DNA of 64,000 nt from SIG307 sp964609025 (GCA_964609025.1 CAZSQM010000006.1:45384-109383), one strand, 5' to 3'. Positions 9,280-16,921 are shown, counted from the stretch's first letter. Notes: generated by a model not told the origin, from the letters alone. Made by a program: numbers and translations.

Positions 9280-9308
9280 AGTTTAACACACACTTTTTTC
9301 TATGTCAA
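9280..9308 (-). promoter_or_regulatory. Promoter of the trpB2 leader
   Basis: TTGACA (9303-9308) and TAAACT (9280-9285) on the minus strand, 17 bases apart, placing the start of transcription just before the T-box. Confidence 0.65.
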
Positions 9309-9311
9309 GTA

Positions 9312-9397
9312 TATTTTTATAATTTTCCGCTCCTTTATTTTTATAATTTTCCGCTCCTTATATTTTTATAATTTTCCGCTCCTGTATTTTTATAATT
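9312..9397. repeat. Four tandem AT-rich 24-bp repeats
   Basis: Units begin at 9312, 9336, 9361 and 9385 (periods 24, 25, 24). Each is TATTTTTATAA followed by TTTTCCGCTCC; the last is cut short. On the minus strand the unit contains AGGAGCGGAAAATTAT. It abuts the -35 box of the trpB2 promoter. An exact 18-bp match to part of unit 3 (9368-9385) recurs at 10791-10808, on the other side of the hicAB/XRE segment. Confidence 0.9.
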
Positions 9398-9508
9398 GTT
9401 GATTTTGCAAATTAAATGCAACACTATCTCCGTTGCATTTAGCATATTCGCTATTTTAGAGTATGCGCATTTATTATAGTACGATATTATCCAACCCATT
9501 TACTATTT

Positions 9509-9949
9509 CTACATTCTTCTTTCCAATTTAAGTGTACTCATCAATGCTTCTTGCAAAATTCGTGATACATTAACACCGGCTTGGTCTGCCTCATAATTCA
9601 ACCAACTCGGTAAAGCAACATTTCTTCTAACTGTTTTCGTATCAACTTTTCTTCTATATTCTGAGAAATCAACATCAACGTATGTTAAAATACCTTCTGA
9701 AAAATCAACTATTTCCGTATCTTGTTTTACTTTTTCTAATGCAACTTCCTGTTTCGATGGGATAGGTAATTCTTCACCATTATCTTCCATTGATATTCCG
9801 GCTAAACCAATAGCATCTCGTGCCATTTCAATCGCATCAGCAAAGCTATCACCTTCTGTAAATATTTCCAAATCAGGCACGCATACCAAAAAAGGATGTT
9901 CTGAATTATCATTTGTATTCAAAATAAAAGTTGGATAAACTTGTTTCAT
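9509..9949 (-). CDS. hicB: HicB-family antitoxin
   Basis: A 146-residue protein with an N-terminal partial RNase H fold (YPTFILNTN, FLVCVPDLEIFTEGDSFADAIEMARDAIGLAG) typical of HicB. The C-terminal part (RRNVALPSWLNYEADQAGVNVSRILQEALM) looks like a ribbon-helix-helix DNA-binding segment. It should neutralise HicA and repress the operon. It lies 14 bases downstream of hicA, toxin first, the usual HicAB order. Base composition is clearly more AT-rich than in surrounding genes, which suggests transfer. Confidence 0.9.
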   Translation of the reverse strand: MKQVYPTFILNTNDNSEHPFLVCVPDLEIFTEGDSFADAIEMARDAIGLAGISMEDNGEELPIPSKQEVALEKVKQDTEIVDFSEGILTYVDVDFSEYRRKVDTKTVRRNVALPSWLNYEADQAGVNVSRILQEALMSTLKLERRM

Positions 9950-9963
9950 ATATTTTCACTCCT

Positions 9964-10134
9964 TTATAATTTCCATTTTCTTATTATCATTTTCGCTAAG
10001 TTCTCATTTATTTCTTTGTGTCGTGGCACTTTTTCTATATCATTTCCACGTCTGTATATGTCATGATTACCACCATGTCTTTCAAATACAAAACCATTAT
10101 CTTCAAGTTTCTTAATTAAATCTCTCTGTTTCAC
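9964..10134 (-). CDS. hicA: HicA-family mRNA interferase toxin (short, GTG start)
   Basis: A 56-residue double-stranded-RNA-binding-fold toxin: it begins (M)KQRDLIKKLEDNGFVFERHG, has GGNHDIYRR with the conserved catalytic His, then EKVPRHKEINENLAKMIIRKW. HicA toxins cut mRNA and tmRNA during translation. The chosen GTG at 10134 gives the normal HicA beginning. An AAGGAGG site lies 11 bases upstream. An earlier GTG a few bases upstream is out of frame. It precedes hicB by 14 bases and is controlled by a palindromic promoter at 10162-10189. Confidence 0.88.
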   Translation of the reverse strand: MKQRDLIKKLEDNGFVFERHGGNHDIYRRGNDIEKVPRHKEINENLAKMIIRKWKL

Positions 10135-10161
10135 TCACTATTGTACCTCCTTACACTTTAT

Positions 10162-10189
10162 ATTATACACAATAATTGTGTAATGTCAA
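10162..10189 (-). promoter_or_regulatory. hicAB promoter with overlapping palindromic operator
   Basis: TTGACA (10184-10189) and TATAAT (10162-10167) on the minus strand are 16 bases apart. The spacer and part of the -10 box are covered by the perfect odd palindrome TACACAATAATTGTGTA (10166-10182), the natural HicB or HicAB binding site. Confidence 0.75.
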
Positions 10190-10349
10190 TAGCTTTTATA
10201 CACACTTTTTGCGCAATAAAATGATTCTTTTCACTGATCCATTCAATTCCACTATCCATCATTGCAACAGTATCTCTACAAATTTTTCTTGAACGATAGG
10301 GCAAAAATGATACATCGTTCATCGAAAGCAACTGCAATCAGGGAAAATG
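10190..10349. other. Spacer between hicAB promoter and XRE gene
   Basis: No coding region is supported. A 7-base inverted repeat (GAACGAT around 10290 with ATCGTTC near 10320) may be a weak terminator for the XRE gene. Nothing else was recognised. Confidence 0.4.
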
Positions 10350-10580
10350 CTATTCCTCCATGGAAACATCAAGAACACGCGCTATTCGGTATACGGTTCC
10401 GGACACTGCCTTTTCCACTGCTTTCTTTTCTCGAACCAGTTCAAGCATCGTCGTGTATGGCACATCTGCTCTCTTTGCCAGTGTCCTTACGGAAATACCC
10501 TGCTTTTTAACAACTCTTCCAAATAAATCGGAATCATATCCTTCCAGAAAGTCTTGGAGGAAACTATGCTTTCCCCTCAC
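10350..10580 (-). CDS. Small XRE-type HTH regulator
   Basis: A 76-residue protein with a GTG start. Residues about 18-75 fit an HTH_3/XRE fold: GRVVKKQGISVRTLAKRADVPYTTMLELVREKKAVEKAVSGTVYRIARVLDVSMEE. Such short regulators are frequent in toxin-antitoxin and phage modules. There is almost no leader: the -10 box lies only 4 bases from the GTG. A palindrome in its promoter suggests autoregulation. No partner gene follows; it may be a remnant of a larger module or a solitary regulator. Confidence 0.7.
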   Translation of the reverse strand: MRGKHSFLQDFLEGYDSDLFGRVVKKQGISVRTLAKRADVPYTTMLELVREKKAVEKAVSGTVYRIARVLDVSMEE

Positions 10581-10584
10581 CCAT

Positions 10585-10613
10585 GCTATAACGCCACAGC
10601 GTTAATCTGTCAA
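10585..10613 (-). promoter_or_regulatory. XRE gene promoter with operator in the spacer
   Basis: TTGACA (10608-10613) and TATAGC (10585-10590) lie 17 bases apart on the minus strand. The spacer holds TAACGCCACAGCGTTA (10589-10604), a palindrome with 6-base arms. Transcription should start at or next to the GTG (10580), giving a leaderless or nearly leaderless mRNA. Confidence 0.65.
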
Positions 10614-10669
10614 GTCTTTAAAATAATAAATTTATGCCTCTGCCTTTTCATCAGAGGCACGCCGGCTAT

Positions 10670-10714
10670 TCAGTTATCAATGTACTTTTGTGAGCTGTCA
10701 TTTTTTCTTACCAT
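10670..10714 (-). CDS. Possible 14-residue micro-ORF
   Basis: MVRKNDSSQKYIDN. GGAGG is 8 bases before the ATG, an ideal distance, but this Shine-Dalgarno is inside one arm of a 15-bp hairpin (10719-10764). No homology can be claimed. It may be a leader peptide or the broken start of a lost gene. Confidence 0.25.
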   Translation of the reverse strand: MVRKNDSSQKYIDN

Positions 10715-10718
10715 AATA

Positions 10719-10764
10719 AAACCTCCAAACTGAGTAATTATATCTTACATCAGTTTGGAGGTTT
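10719..10764. repeat. Perfect 15-bp inverted repeat
   Basis: AAACCTCCAAACTGA (10719-10733) and its exact complement (10750-10764) are separated by 16 AT-rich bases. On the minus strand the loop contains TATAAT. It could be a mobile-element end, an RNA switch hiding the micro-ORF ribosome binding site, or a terminator. Confidence 0.8.
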
Positions 10765-10790
10765 ACACAAACTTTGGGATAGTCCCAGCG

Positions 10791-10808
10791 ATAATTTTCC
10801 GCTCCTGT
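10791..10808. repeat. Distant copy of the 24-bp repeat core
   Basis: Exactly matches 9368-9385 over 18 bases (ATAATTTTCCGCTCCTGT). Together the copies flank the hicAB/XRE segment in direct orientation. Confidence 0.8.
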
Positions 10809-10858
10809 CAACGAAGCCTTTTGCAGTGGCTTGCGAAAAAGCAAAACAGGTAACGGTC

Positions 10859-12151
10859 TCAGGTCAGATACACATTCCTTATCTGGAACATATTGTTTAC
10901 CACCAGCCAGTTCTGCGGGAAATAACGCATAATATTCCAATAGCTGACGCCTTGTAGCGGATAGCTCTCATTTAACAAAAGCTTTGCCTGTATACTTCTT
11001 GCGTCCTCAAACCAGACAACATGCGCGCGCCCCTCCTCGTCCGTATAGTAAAAGAACGGAGTTGCGGCAACTTCATCATACTGAATCGTTGCCCGGTAAC
11101 GCTCTGCAAGCTCCACCGCCTCCACATTACCAATGGAGCGCGCCATTGAAGTTCCGCGCACAAAAGGGAGCGTCCAGTCATAGCCGTAATTCGGCATACC
11201 CTGCAAAATCTTTTCTCTCGGAATCACCGAAACGCCGTAATCCAACACCTCCCGTACCTTATTCAACGGTGCTACCGCCATCGGCGGCCCGTAGGTATAT
11301 CCCCATTCATACGTCATAATAAGCACATAATCCGCCACCGCACCGATTGCCGGGTAGTCGTGGGATTCATACAAAAGTCCTTTTTGCTCCCCGGAGGTTT
11401 TCGGCGCCAGCGCCGTAATCAGCGGATATCCCTCCGGTTCCAGCCGTGCCTTTAACTCCGTTAAAAACTGCACATAATTCTCCCGGTCCTCCGGCAGTAT
11501 AAACTCAAAATCCACATCCAGTCCGTAGTAGCCCTTTACCCGCAGGTTTTCTAAAATCTGGTCAAACAGCCGGTTTCTGGCCTCTGCGTCCGCAAAAATA
11601 CTGCTCGCCAGTTCATTGCTGAACGTACCGCTCTCGGTAAGAGTCGATAGGAGCATGAGCGGCGCCACCTGATACTGCTTTGCGATCTGGATGACCTCCT
11701 CGTCGTCAATTCCGATTAAGTCCCCGTTCTCCGTAAAACCGTAAGTAAACAATGTGATATAGGTCAAATACGGCAGAGTCCTGCGTAAAATTTCCCGGTC
11801 GATATAGGGGTAGGCGTACCCGTTTACCGAAAGCTCCCGCCGCTCCATATTCGTCACATAATCAATCACCACGGTTTCCCCCGGATACAAAACCTCACGC
11901 CCGCTTAAGGACGGATTGTTTGCAAGCAGCTGTTTCGGACTGATTCCGTACTGCTCGGCAATCCCAAGAAAGGTTTCTCCCCCTGCCACCGTATGGGTCA
12001 CATTCGGCTGCAAAATAACAAGCGCCTGCCCCGGTACCAGAACGCTTGCTTCCGTCAGGGCATTATCCTGCAGGATACGTTCTACGCTGCTGCCTGTTGC
12101 GGCGGCAATTCCGGAAACCGTATCCCCCTCTTTTACCACATAAATAATCAT
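10859..12151 (-). CDS. LysM and glycoside hydrolase 18 protein (spore-lysin type)
   Basis: A 430-residue protein. Two N-terminal LysM domains (MIIYVVKEGDTVSGIAAATG..., THTVAGGETFLGIAEQYG...) are followed from about residue 100 by a GH18 barrel with the catalytic motif YYGLDVDFEF, where the last Glu is the proton donor. This architecture is that of SleL/YaaH/CwlX-type N-acetylglucosaminidases acting on spore cortex. Like SleL it lacks a classical signal peptide. The frame is open 36 codons further upstream, up to the neighbouring gene, but those codons do not look like LysM; ATG 12151 is preferred. It lies downstream of the histidine phosphatase, likely co-transcribed. Confidence 0.88.
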   Translation of the reverse strand: MIIYVVKEGDTVSGIAAATGSSVERILQDNALTEASVLVPGQALVILQPNVTHTVAGGETFLGIAEQYGISPKQLLANNPSLSGREVLYPGETVVIDYVTNMERRELSVNGYAYPYIDREILRRTLPYLTYITLFTYGFTENGDLIGIDDEEVIQIAKQYQVAPLMLLSTLTESGTFSNELASSIFADAEARNRLFDQILENLRVKGYYGLDVDFEFILPEDRENYVQFLTELKARLEPEGYPLITALAPKTSGEQKGLLYESHDYPAIGAVADYVLIMTYEWGYTYGPPMAVAPLNKVREVLDYGVSVIPREKILQGMPNYGYDWTLPFVRGTSMARSIGNVEAVELAERYRATIQYDEVAATPFFYYTDEEGRAHVVWFEDARSIQAKLLLNESYPLQGVSYWNIMRYFPQNWLVVNNMFQIRNVYLT

Positions 12152-12259
12152 ACCAACACTTCCGTGACTTCCTCCCTTTATCGTATGCCGGCTTCCCACC
12201 GCCCGTGCCTCATACAAAAAAGAATGGGGCGCGCTTAATGCGACAGTTCCAAAATGCAC

Positions 12260-12889
12260 TTACTTTACCCAGGAATTCCGAAGCAGCTCCGGTCTGCCCT
12301 CTAAGTGAGCGCAATCATTTAACCGTTCTAAGGAAAAACAGCCCGCTGCCTTACTGTAATGCAGCTCTGTAAGACTGCAATGCTCCAACCCGTCCGCAAT
12401 GCGGAGCATCTGTTCCGGGCCCAGGCCCAAAAGCCCCGCAGTAAGCGCACGAATCACGCCTCCGTGAGTTACAAATACTACGGTTTCCGCACCGGAAGCA
12501 AGGGCCTCCTCTACCACCCTTCCCGCCCGTTCAAACACCTCCGAAGGGTTCTCCCCGCCGGGAATCCTAAGATTTTCCTCTTTTCTTTTTTTCGCCGCAA
12601 AATAGTCCGCATACGTTACCGCATTCTCGGCGTCCGCCTTTCCGGTAAGGTCGCCGAAAGAAATTTCGTTTAATTCCTCCCGTACCAGAAATTCCGTATT
12701 TTTTTCAAAAATAATACCGGCGGTCTGCTTTGCGCGAAGCAGGCCGCTGGTATAAACTTTATCCGGTACAAGCGTACAAAGGCGGGCGGCAAGCAGCTTT
12801 GCCTGCTGCACGCCTTCCGCCGACAGTTCCACATCCACGTTGCAAAGCGGACTGCACTGTCTTCCGTGTCGTATTAAAAACAGCCGCAT
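12260..12889 (-). CDS. Histidine phosphatase family protein
   Basis: A 209-residue phosphoglycerate-mutase-like phosphatase. The phospho-histidine motif is MRLFLIRHG at the N-terminus; the second catalytic His is in VFVTHGGVIRA. Substrate cannot be inferred; relatives include CobC and phosphoserine phosphatases. Start chosen at 12889 because AGGAG lies 6 bases upstream and RHG is then at the usual place; an ATG eight codons earlier is less likely. Confidence 0.88.
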   Translation of the reverse strand: MRLFLIRHGRQCSPLCNVDVELSAEGVQQAKLLAARLCTLVPDKVYTSGLLRAKQTAGIIFEKNTEFLVREELNEISFGDLTGKADAENAVTYADYFAAKKRKEENLRIPGGENPSEVFERAGRVVEEALASGAETVVFVTHGGVIRALTAGLLGLGPEQMLRIADGLEHCSLTELHYSKAAGCFSLERLNDCAHLEGRPELLRNSWVK

Positions 12890-12976
12890 AGTTTCTCCTG
12901 TCTGTTGTGTCATTGCGTTATTGCAAACCGCGTGTCTTCGTCAAGCATCGTTATAAGCTCCGCCAAACGTCCGTAA

Positions 12977-13627
12977 TCAGTCCGCATCGCTTAATCTTCT
13001 TTCCGCGTATTCGTCAAAATTCCGCAATTCACTCTGTTCGATTTCACCGAAATAATCCACTTTACATTCCATTTTGGAAAACGGAAGCGGAATCCGGTAC
13101 TTATCCCAGCGCCACGGCATGGTCAGCATGCCTTTTTTCTTAAAACGTGCAAATGCAATTCCTTTGTTTGCCTCATGTGCCAGCAAAAACAACAGTCGTT
13201 TCGGCTTCCGGTACGGACCGCTCGGTCCGTCCATTGCCGCCGCCAGAATCATATTTTCCTTTTTACTTTCTTCTTTTAAATCCTTTAAAAACGAGCGCAT
13301 CTGCATCCCGTCCGGCAGGCGCATCGCCTTAGAGCCGTAGTGTTGTACCATGTCCGCAATGTAGTCGCCCCTTCGTTCCTGCGTCACGATAACGTGGGCA
13401 AATCTACCGCATTTTTGCAGTTCTCTTAATACTAACTGCATACAATAGCTGTCCTCGTGCCAGAAGCCGAACATACGGTTATAATCAATCAGCTCCAGCC
13501 CGTCAATGGTAATCTTTGACGTATGTGCTACCAGTTCAATGTAAAACTGCCATATTGCCACTATAAAATGCTCCGTCCCTTTTCTTAAAAACATCGGAAC
13601 GTGTTTTGCTACCCTCTGCATCTTCAT
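12977..13627 (-). CDS. DUF374-like lysophospholipid acyltransferase family protein
   Basis: A 216-residue protein. The motif FGFWHEDSYCMQLVLRE recalls the His-containing acyltransferase motif I in DUF374 (usually WHG). AAAMDGPSGPYRKPKRLLFLLA matches the DGPxGP block that typifies the family. The substrate is unknown; DUF374 proteins are thought to acylate lipids at the membrane. It diverges from aroA and lies 87 bases upstream of the phosphatase gene. Confidence is moderate because the WHG motif is altered. Confidence 0.68.
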   Translation of the reverse strand: MKMQRVAKHVPMFLRKGTEHFIVAIWQFYIELVAHTSKITIDGLELIDYNRMFGFWHEDSYCMQLVLRELQKCGRFAHVIVTQERRGDYIADMVQHYGSKAMRLPDGMQMRSFLKDLKEESKKENMILAAAMDGPSGPYRKPKRLLFLLAHEANKGIAFARFKKKGMLTMPWRWDKYRIPLPFSKMECKVDYFGEIEQSELRNFDEYAERRLSDAD

Positions 13628-13797
13628 ACGAATTCTCTCTTTCGTTCTTACTGTTACTCCGTTTTTATACGGTCTGCCCCTTTTTCAGCATTTTTTATTA
13701 TACAACTTTTTCAGTTTCCTGTCAAAATCTAATCAGACCTTTTCAAACTATTTTTTCTGTGTTAAAATCTAACCATGATATAAAGGAGGAATTTCTC

Positions 13798-15123
13798 ATG
13801 TTTTCCGATTGTTATAAAGTCACTCCGGTGAACCATCAGCCGCCGCTTACGGTCACGGTACCCGGCTCCAAGAGCATTACGAACCGTGCTCTGCTCCTTG
13901 CCGCCCTATCGGACGGCGAGTGCGTCTTAGAAAACGCCTTGTTTTCTTCCGATTCCCGCGCCCTGATTACCGCGCTGAAAGAGCTTGGCATTCCGTGTTC
14001 CGCCGATGAAGCAACGAAACGGATTCGTGTAACCGGCTGCAACGGCACTTTGCCTAACCGTTCGGCGGTCGTAAACGCCGAAAGCGCAGGAACGGCGGCA
14101 CGCTTTTTAACGGCGCTGCTTGCATTTTGCGACGGTACTTATACGCTCAATGCTTCCGAACAGATGAAAAAACGTCCGATGGCGCCGCTAATCGAAGCGC
14201 TGGCTTCCATCGGAATTTCCGTTACTTCGTTGGAAAAGGAAGGGCATCTGCCGCTTCTCATTCAGGGCGGACAAAAGCAACTGACCGCCGCCCCGTCACT
14301 TTCCGTTTCCATCGACCAAAGCAGCCAGTTTCTAAGCGCCCTGATGATGACGGGCGTATTGCTTCCGCAGGGTCTTACGATTACCGCAACGGGGTCCCGC
14401 ACGGCAATGTCCTATGTACATATTACGGAGCGGATGATGACGGAGTTCGGCGTAACGCCGGTACGCTCCGCTTCCGCGGATGCCGGAACAACTTACCGGA
14501 TTCCGGGAGGTTTTCCGTACCATCACAGGGCTTATGCCATCGAACCGGATCTTTCCGGCGCCTGCTATTTTTACGCTGCGGCAGCGCTTCTCGGTACCGG
14601 CGTTACCGTTACCGGTGTTCATAAAAATTCCATGCAGGGGGACTTACGTTTTCTCTCTGTTCTGGAACAGCTCGGCTGTACCGTTACCGATACCCCTGAG
14701 GGCGTTTGCGTCACCGGACCTGCGGACGGTCATTATCCGGGGCTTGATATCACCATGAGTGATTTTTCCGACCAGACTATGACGATGGCGGTTCTGGCGC
14801 TGTTTGCAGACTCTCCTACGCATATTCGCGGTGTTGCCCATATCCGTGCCCAGGAATGCGACCGCATGGCGGCCACGCTCGCTGAAATCAAACGCCTTGG
14901 CGGAAACGCCGAAGAAGACGAGGACGGCACCGGCATCCTTATTACGCCTGCCCCTCTTCACGGCGGATGTATCGAAACCTATGAAGACCACCGCATGGCA
15001 ATGGCATTTTCTCTTGTCGGATTGCGGGTAGACGGTGTTTGCATTAAGAATCCTTCCTGCTGTAAAAAGACCTTCGAGAATTATTTTGAACTGTTTACCG
15101 ACTGCTTTTCGCAGCCCCGCTAA
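13798..15123 (+). CDS. aroA: 3-phosphoshikimate 1-carboxyvinyltransferase (EPSP synthase)
   Basis: Transfers enolpyruvyl from PEP to shikimate-3-phosphate in the shikimate pathway. The 441-residue protein has LTVTVPGSKSITNRALLLAAL (substrate-binding Lys/Ser), NAESAGTAARFLTAL, SSQFLSALMM, DFSDQTMTMAVLALF and HIRAQECDRMAA, then the C-terminal EDHRMAMAFSLVGLR block. AAAGGAGG lies 8 bases upstream of ATG 13798, so the long upstream open frame is not coding. It is a single gene, not in an aro cluster. Confidence 0.96.
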   Translation: MFSDCYKVTPVNHQPPLTVTVPGSKSITNRALLLAALSDGECVLENALFSSDSRALITALKELGIPCSADEATKRIRVTGCNGTLPNRSAVVNAESAGTAARFLTALLAFCDGTYTLNASEQMKKRPMAPLIEALASIGISVTSLEKEGHLPLLIQGGQKQLTAAPSLSVSIDQSSQFLSALMMTGVLLPQGLTITATGSRTAMSYVHITERMMTEFGVTPVRSASADAGTTYRIPGGFPYHHRAYAIEPDLSGACYFYAAAALLGTGVTVTGVHKNSMQGDLRFLSVLEQLGCTVTDTPEGVCVTGPADGHYPGLDITMSDFSDQTMTMAVLALFADSPTHIRGVAHIRAQECDRMAATLAEIKRLGGNAEEDEDGTGILITPAPLHGGCIETYEDHRMAMAFSLVGLRVDGVCIKNPSCCKKTFENYFELFTDCFSQPR

Positions 15124-15156
15124 CAGTATAAAGCGCAAACCAGAGGAATCAAAAAC

Positions 15157-15184
15157 GGGGCTGTCGCATGAAGTGCGCGGCCCC
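15157..15184 (+). terminator. Hairpin after aroA
   Basis: GGGGC with GCCCC and inner CGC/GCG pairs, 33 bases after the aroA stop. The following T content is low; probably a weak terminator. Confidence 0.45.
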
Positions 15185-15237
15185 ATTCTTGCAAGCGTTG
15201 GCTTACCCGTAACCTTAACGGACATCTGCTACCCTGT

Positions 15238-15843
15238 CTACGCCAAAGTGATTACAGAATCGCACAGTTCCAAAAGTTTTTCCTTATGTGCCGCTATCAC
15301 AACGGTTTTATCTCTCGGAATACAGTTCAGGGTATCTATAATATCTTCCTCCACCCGACTGTCCAAAGCACTTGTTGCTTCATCCAAAACATAGAGATCC
15401 GCATCCCGTAGGAAGGCTCTTGCCAATAATATTCTCTGCCTCTGTCCGCCGGATAACATAGCACCGTTCTCTCCGATTTCTGTTTCAAATCCGTTCGGCA
15501 GCGTCCCTATAAAATCATAAATACAAGCCCGCCTGCAGGCCTCTTCCATTTCTTCCGCGGTAGCATCCTCTTTTCCTATACGAAGATTTTCCGCAATGGA
15601 TTCCTGAAACAATTTAGCATCCTGACTGAGATAGGCAAGCTTCTCATATAACTTCGCTTTATGAATATCCTTTAACGAAACACCGCCGTACCGGATAGTA
15701 CCTTCCTCCGGTTCCAATATTACACAGTTTACAAAGGCTGTTGGAATGACCCCCGGAGAATACCGGGAAAAGAATCGGGTAAAGCGTGACCCGCAGGGAG
15801 TGACGCTGGAACAAAATCTCCGAAAATGAATCTTTAGAACCAC
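15238..15843 (-). pseudogene. Remnant: ABC exporter ATP-binding end joined to an AraC-like fragment
   Basis: The last 160 residues are the second half of an ABC exporter nucleotide-binding domain: Q-loop LAYLSQDAKLF, signature LSGGQRQRILLARAFL, Walker B LYVLDEATSALDS and H-loop VIAAHK. The membrane domain and Walker A are missing. The 40 residues before it (GSRFTRFFSRYSPGVIPTAFVN) do not belong to an ABC protein. They resemble the end of an AraC-type DNA-binding domain. The frame is therefore a decayed fusion of two remnants, unlikely to make a working transporter. Confidence 0.8.
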
Positions 15844-15852
15844 ACAAATCGT

Positions 15853-15890
15853 AAAAAAGGGACCGCACGTTTCCTGATACGGTCCCTTTT
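15853..15890 (-). terminator. Terminator of azlCD
   Basis: AAAAGGGACCG pairs with its complement across a 14-base loop, followed on the minus strand by a T run. It lies just after the azlD stop. Confidence 0.8.
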
Positions 15891-15894
15891 CCGT

Positions 15895-16200
15895 TTATAA
15901 GAAGAGTTCTACGAGAAACACCGCGGCACACCCTCCCATTGCCACCTTGAACAGATTTCCGTCAAAGTAAGCAATCAGTACAGCTACCACAAAGCCCGCA
16001 AGTGCCGACCATGTGCTTGCGGTTGCAGTCAGAATTGCAGGAAATGTCATAACCGCTAAGGTTACATACGGCACATAATGCAGAAAAGAGCGTATGTATT
16101 TGTTTTTTATATTCTTTCGAATCAATGTCATCGGTAAGGCGCGGATGAGATATGTCACCCCGGCTGCCACTAACAGGTAAATATAAATATTATCCTTCAT
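15895..16200 (-). CDS. azlD: AzlD family branched-chain amino acid transport protein
   Basis: A 101-residue membrane protein with three or four hydrophobic segments (IYIYLLVAAGVTYLIRALPM, YVPYVTLAVMTFPAIL, ALAGFVVAVLIAYF, GCAAVFLVELFL). The YLIRALP motif is typical of AzlD. With AzlC it forms an exporter of branched-chain amino acids or analogues. Start 16200 overlaps the end of azlC by 11 bases, as often in this pair; an earlier frame start adds 12 residues without a binding site. Confidence 0.88.
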   Translation of the reverse strand: MKDNIYIYLLVAAGVTYLIRALPMTLIRKNIKNKYIRSFLHYVPYVTLAVMTFPAILTATASTWSALAGFVVAVLIAYFDGNLFKVAMGGCAAVFLVELFL

Positions 16201-16921
16201 TTGTATTTTCCCCACTTTCTTCAACCGGGTGTACATATGCCGCTATTCCGGCAATGACCACCGTTAATATCAAAATCCGCATACCGGAGGATAGCGGTAT
16301 AAAATCCGCAAGCAACGTAAGGGCGCTGCTTGCAAGCATTGACGCAATTACAATAACAGCGATTACTTTATTCTTTCTTGCCGGCGGTATAATAATTGCG
16401 AGGAACATTCCGTACAGAGCAACATTCATGGCGCTTGCCACATTAGCGGGAAGAATATTACCCACAACCGCCCCGAGGAACGTTCCGAGTACCCAGCCCG
16501 GCGAAGCCACGCAGGCGGCCCCGTAAGTGTACCACGGGTTTAACTTGCCCGGTACGGTAGAAGAAATACCGAAAATCTCATCTGTAATAAAATACGAAAT
16601 AAAGAACCGGTGCGGAAACCATATCTTCTCCGGAACCTTCTGGGACAGGGCGCAGGACATCAGCAAATAACGCAAATTGATTACCAACTGCGTAATTGCC
16701 ATTTCAAGATACCCCGACCCTGCCGCAATTACCGTCATTACCGCAAACTCTCCCGCAGAAGCATGCATGGTAAACGACATAAGCGCCGACTGAAGCGGTG
16801 TCAGTCCGATATTCTTTGCTGTAATACCTAAGGTAAACGCCACGGCAAAATACCCTAATCCAATCGGCACGCCATGACGCAATCCCTTACAAAACCATTT
16901 TCTGTTTTCCTGTTTCTTCAT
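16190..16921 (-). CDS. azlC: AzlC family branched-chain amino acid permease
   Basis: A 243-residue polytopic membrane protein. GLRHGVPIGLGYFAVAFTLGITAKNIGLTPLQSALMS and AGSGYLEMAITQLVINLRYLLMSCALSQK are the classic AzlC N-terminal region. It pairs with azlD, overlapping by 11 bases. AzlCD exports branched-chain amino acids; here no leucine-responsive regulator is adjacent. Confidence 0.9.
   Translation of the reverse strand: MKKQENRKWFCKGLRHGVPIGLGYFAVAFTLGITAKNIGLTPLQSALMSFTMHASAGEFAVMTVIAAGSGYLEMAITQLVINLRYLLMSCALSQKVPEKIWFPHRFFISYFITDEIFGISSTVPGKLNPWYTYGAACVASPGWVLGTFLGAVVGNILPANVASAMNVALYGMFLAIIIPPARKNKVIAVIVIASMLASSALTLLADFIPLSSGMRILILTVVIAGIAAYVHPVEESGENTNEG

Noticed and set aside
8488..9371. 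Plus-strand open frames of 165 and 262 codons across the trpB2 leader
   Set aside because: They read through the T-box, terminator and promoter on the opposite strand and resemble no protein family.
9312..9397. CRISPR array in the 24-bp repeats
   Set aside because: The units are directly tandem without spacers.
10698..10940. Eighty-codon minus-strand frame between the GH18 gene and the XRE gene
   Set aside because: It runs through the inverted repeat and overlaps the GH18 gene end; no domain or ribosome binding site.
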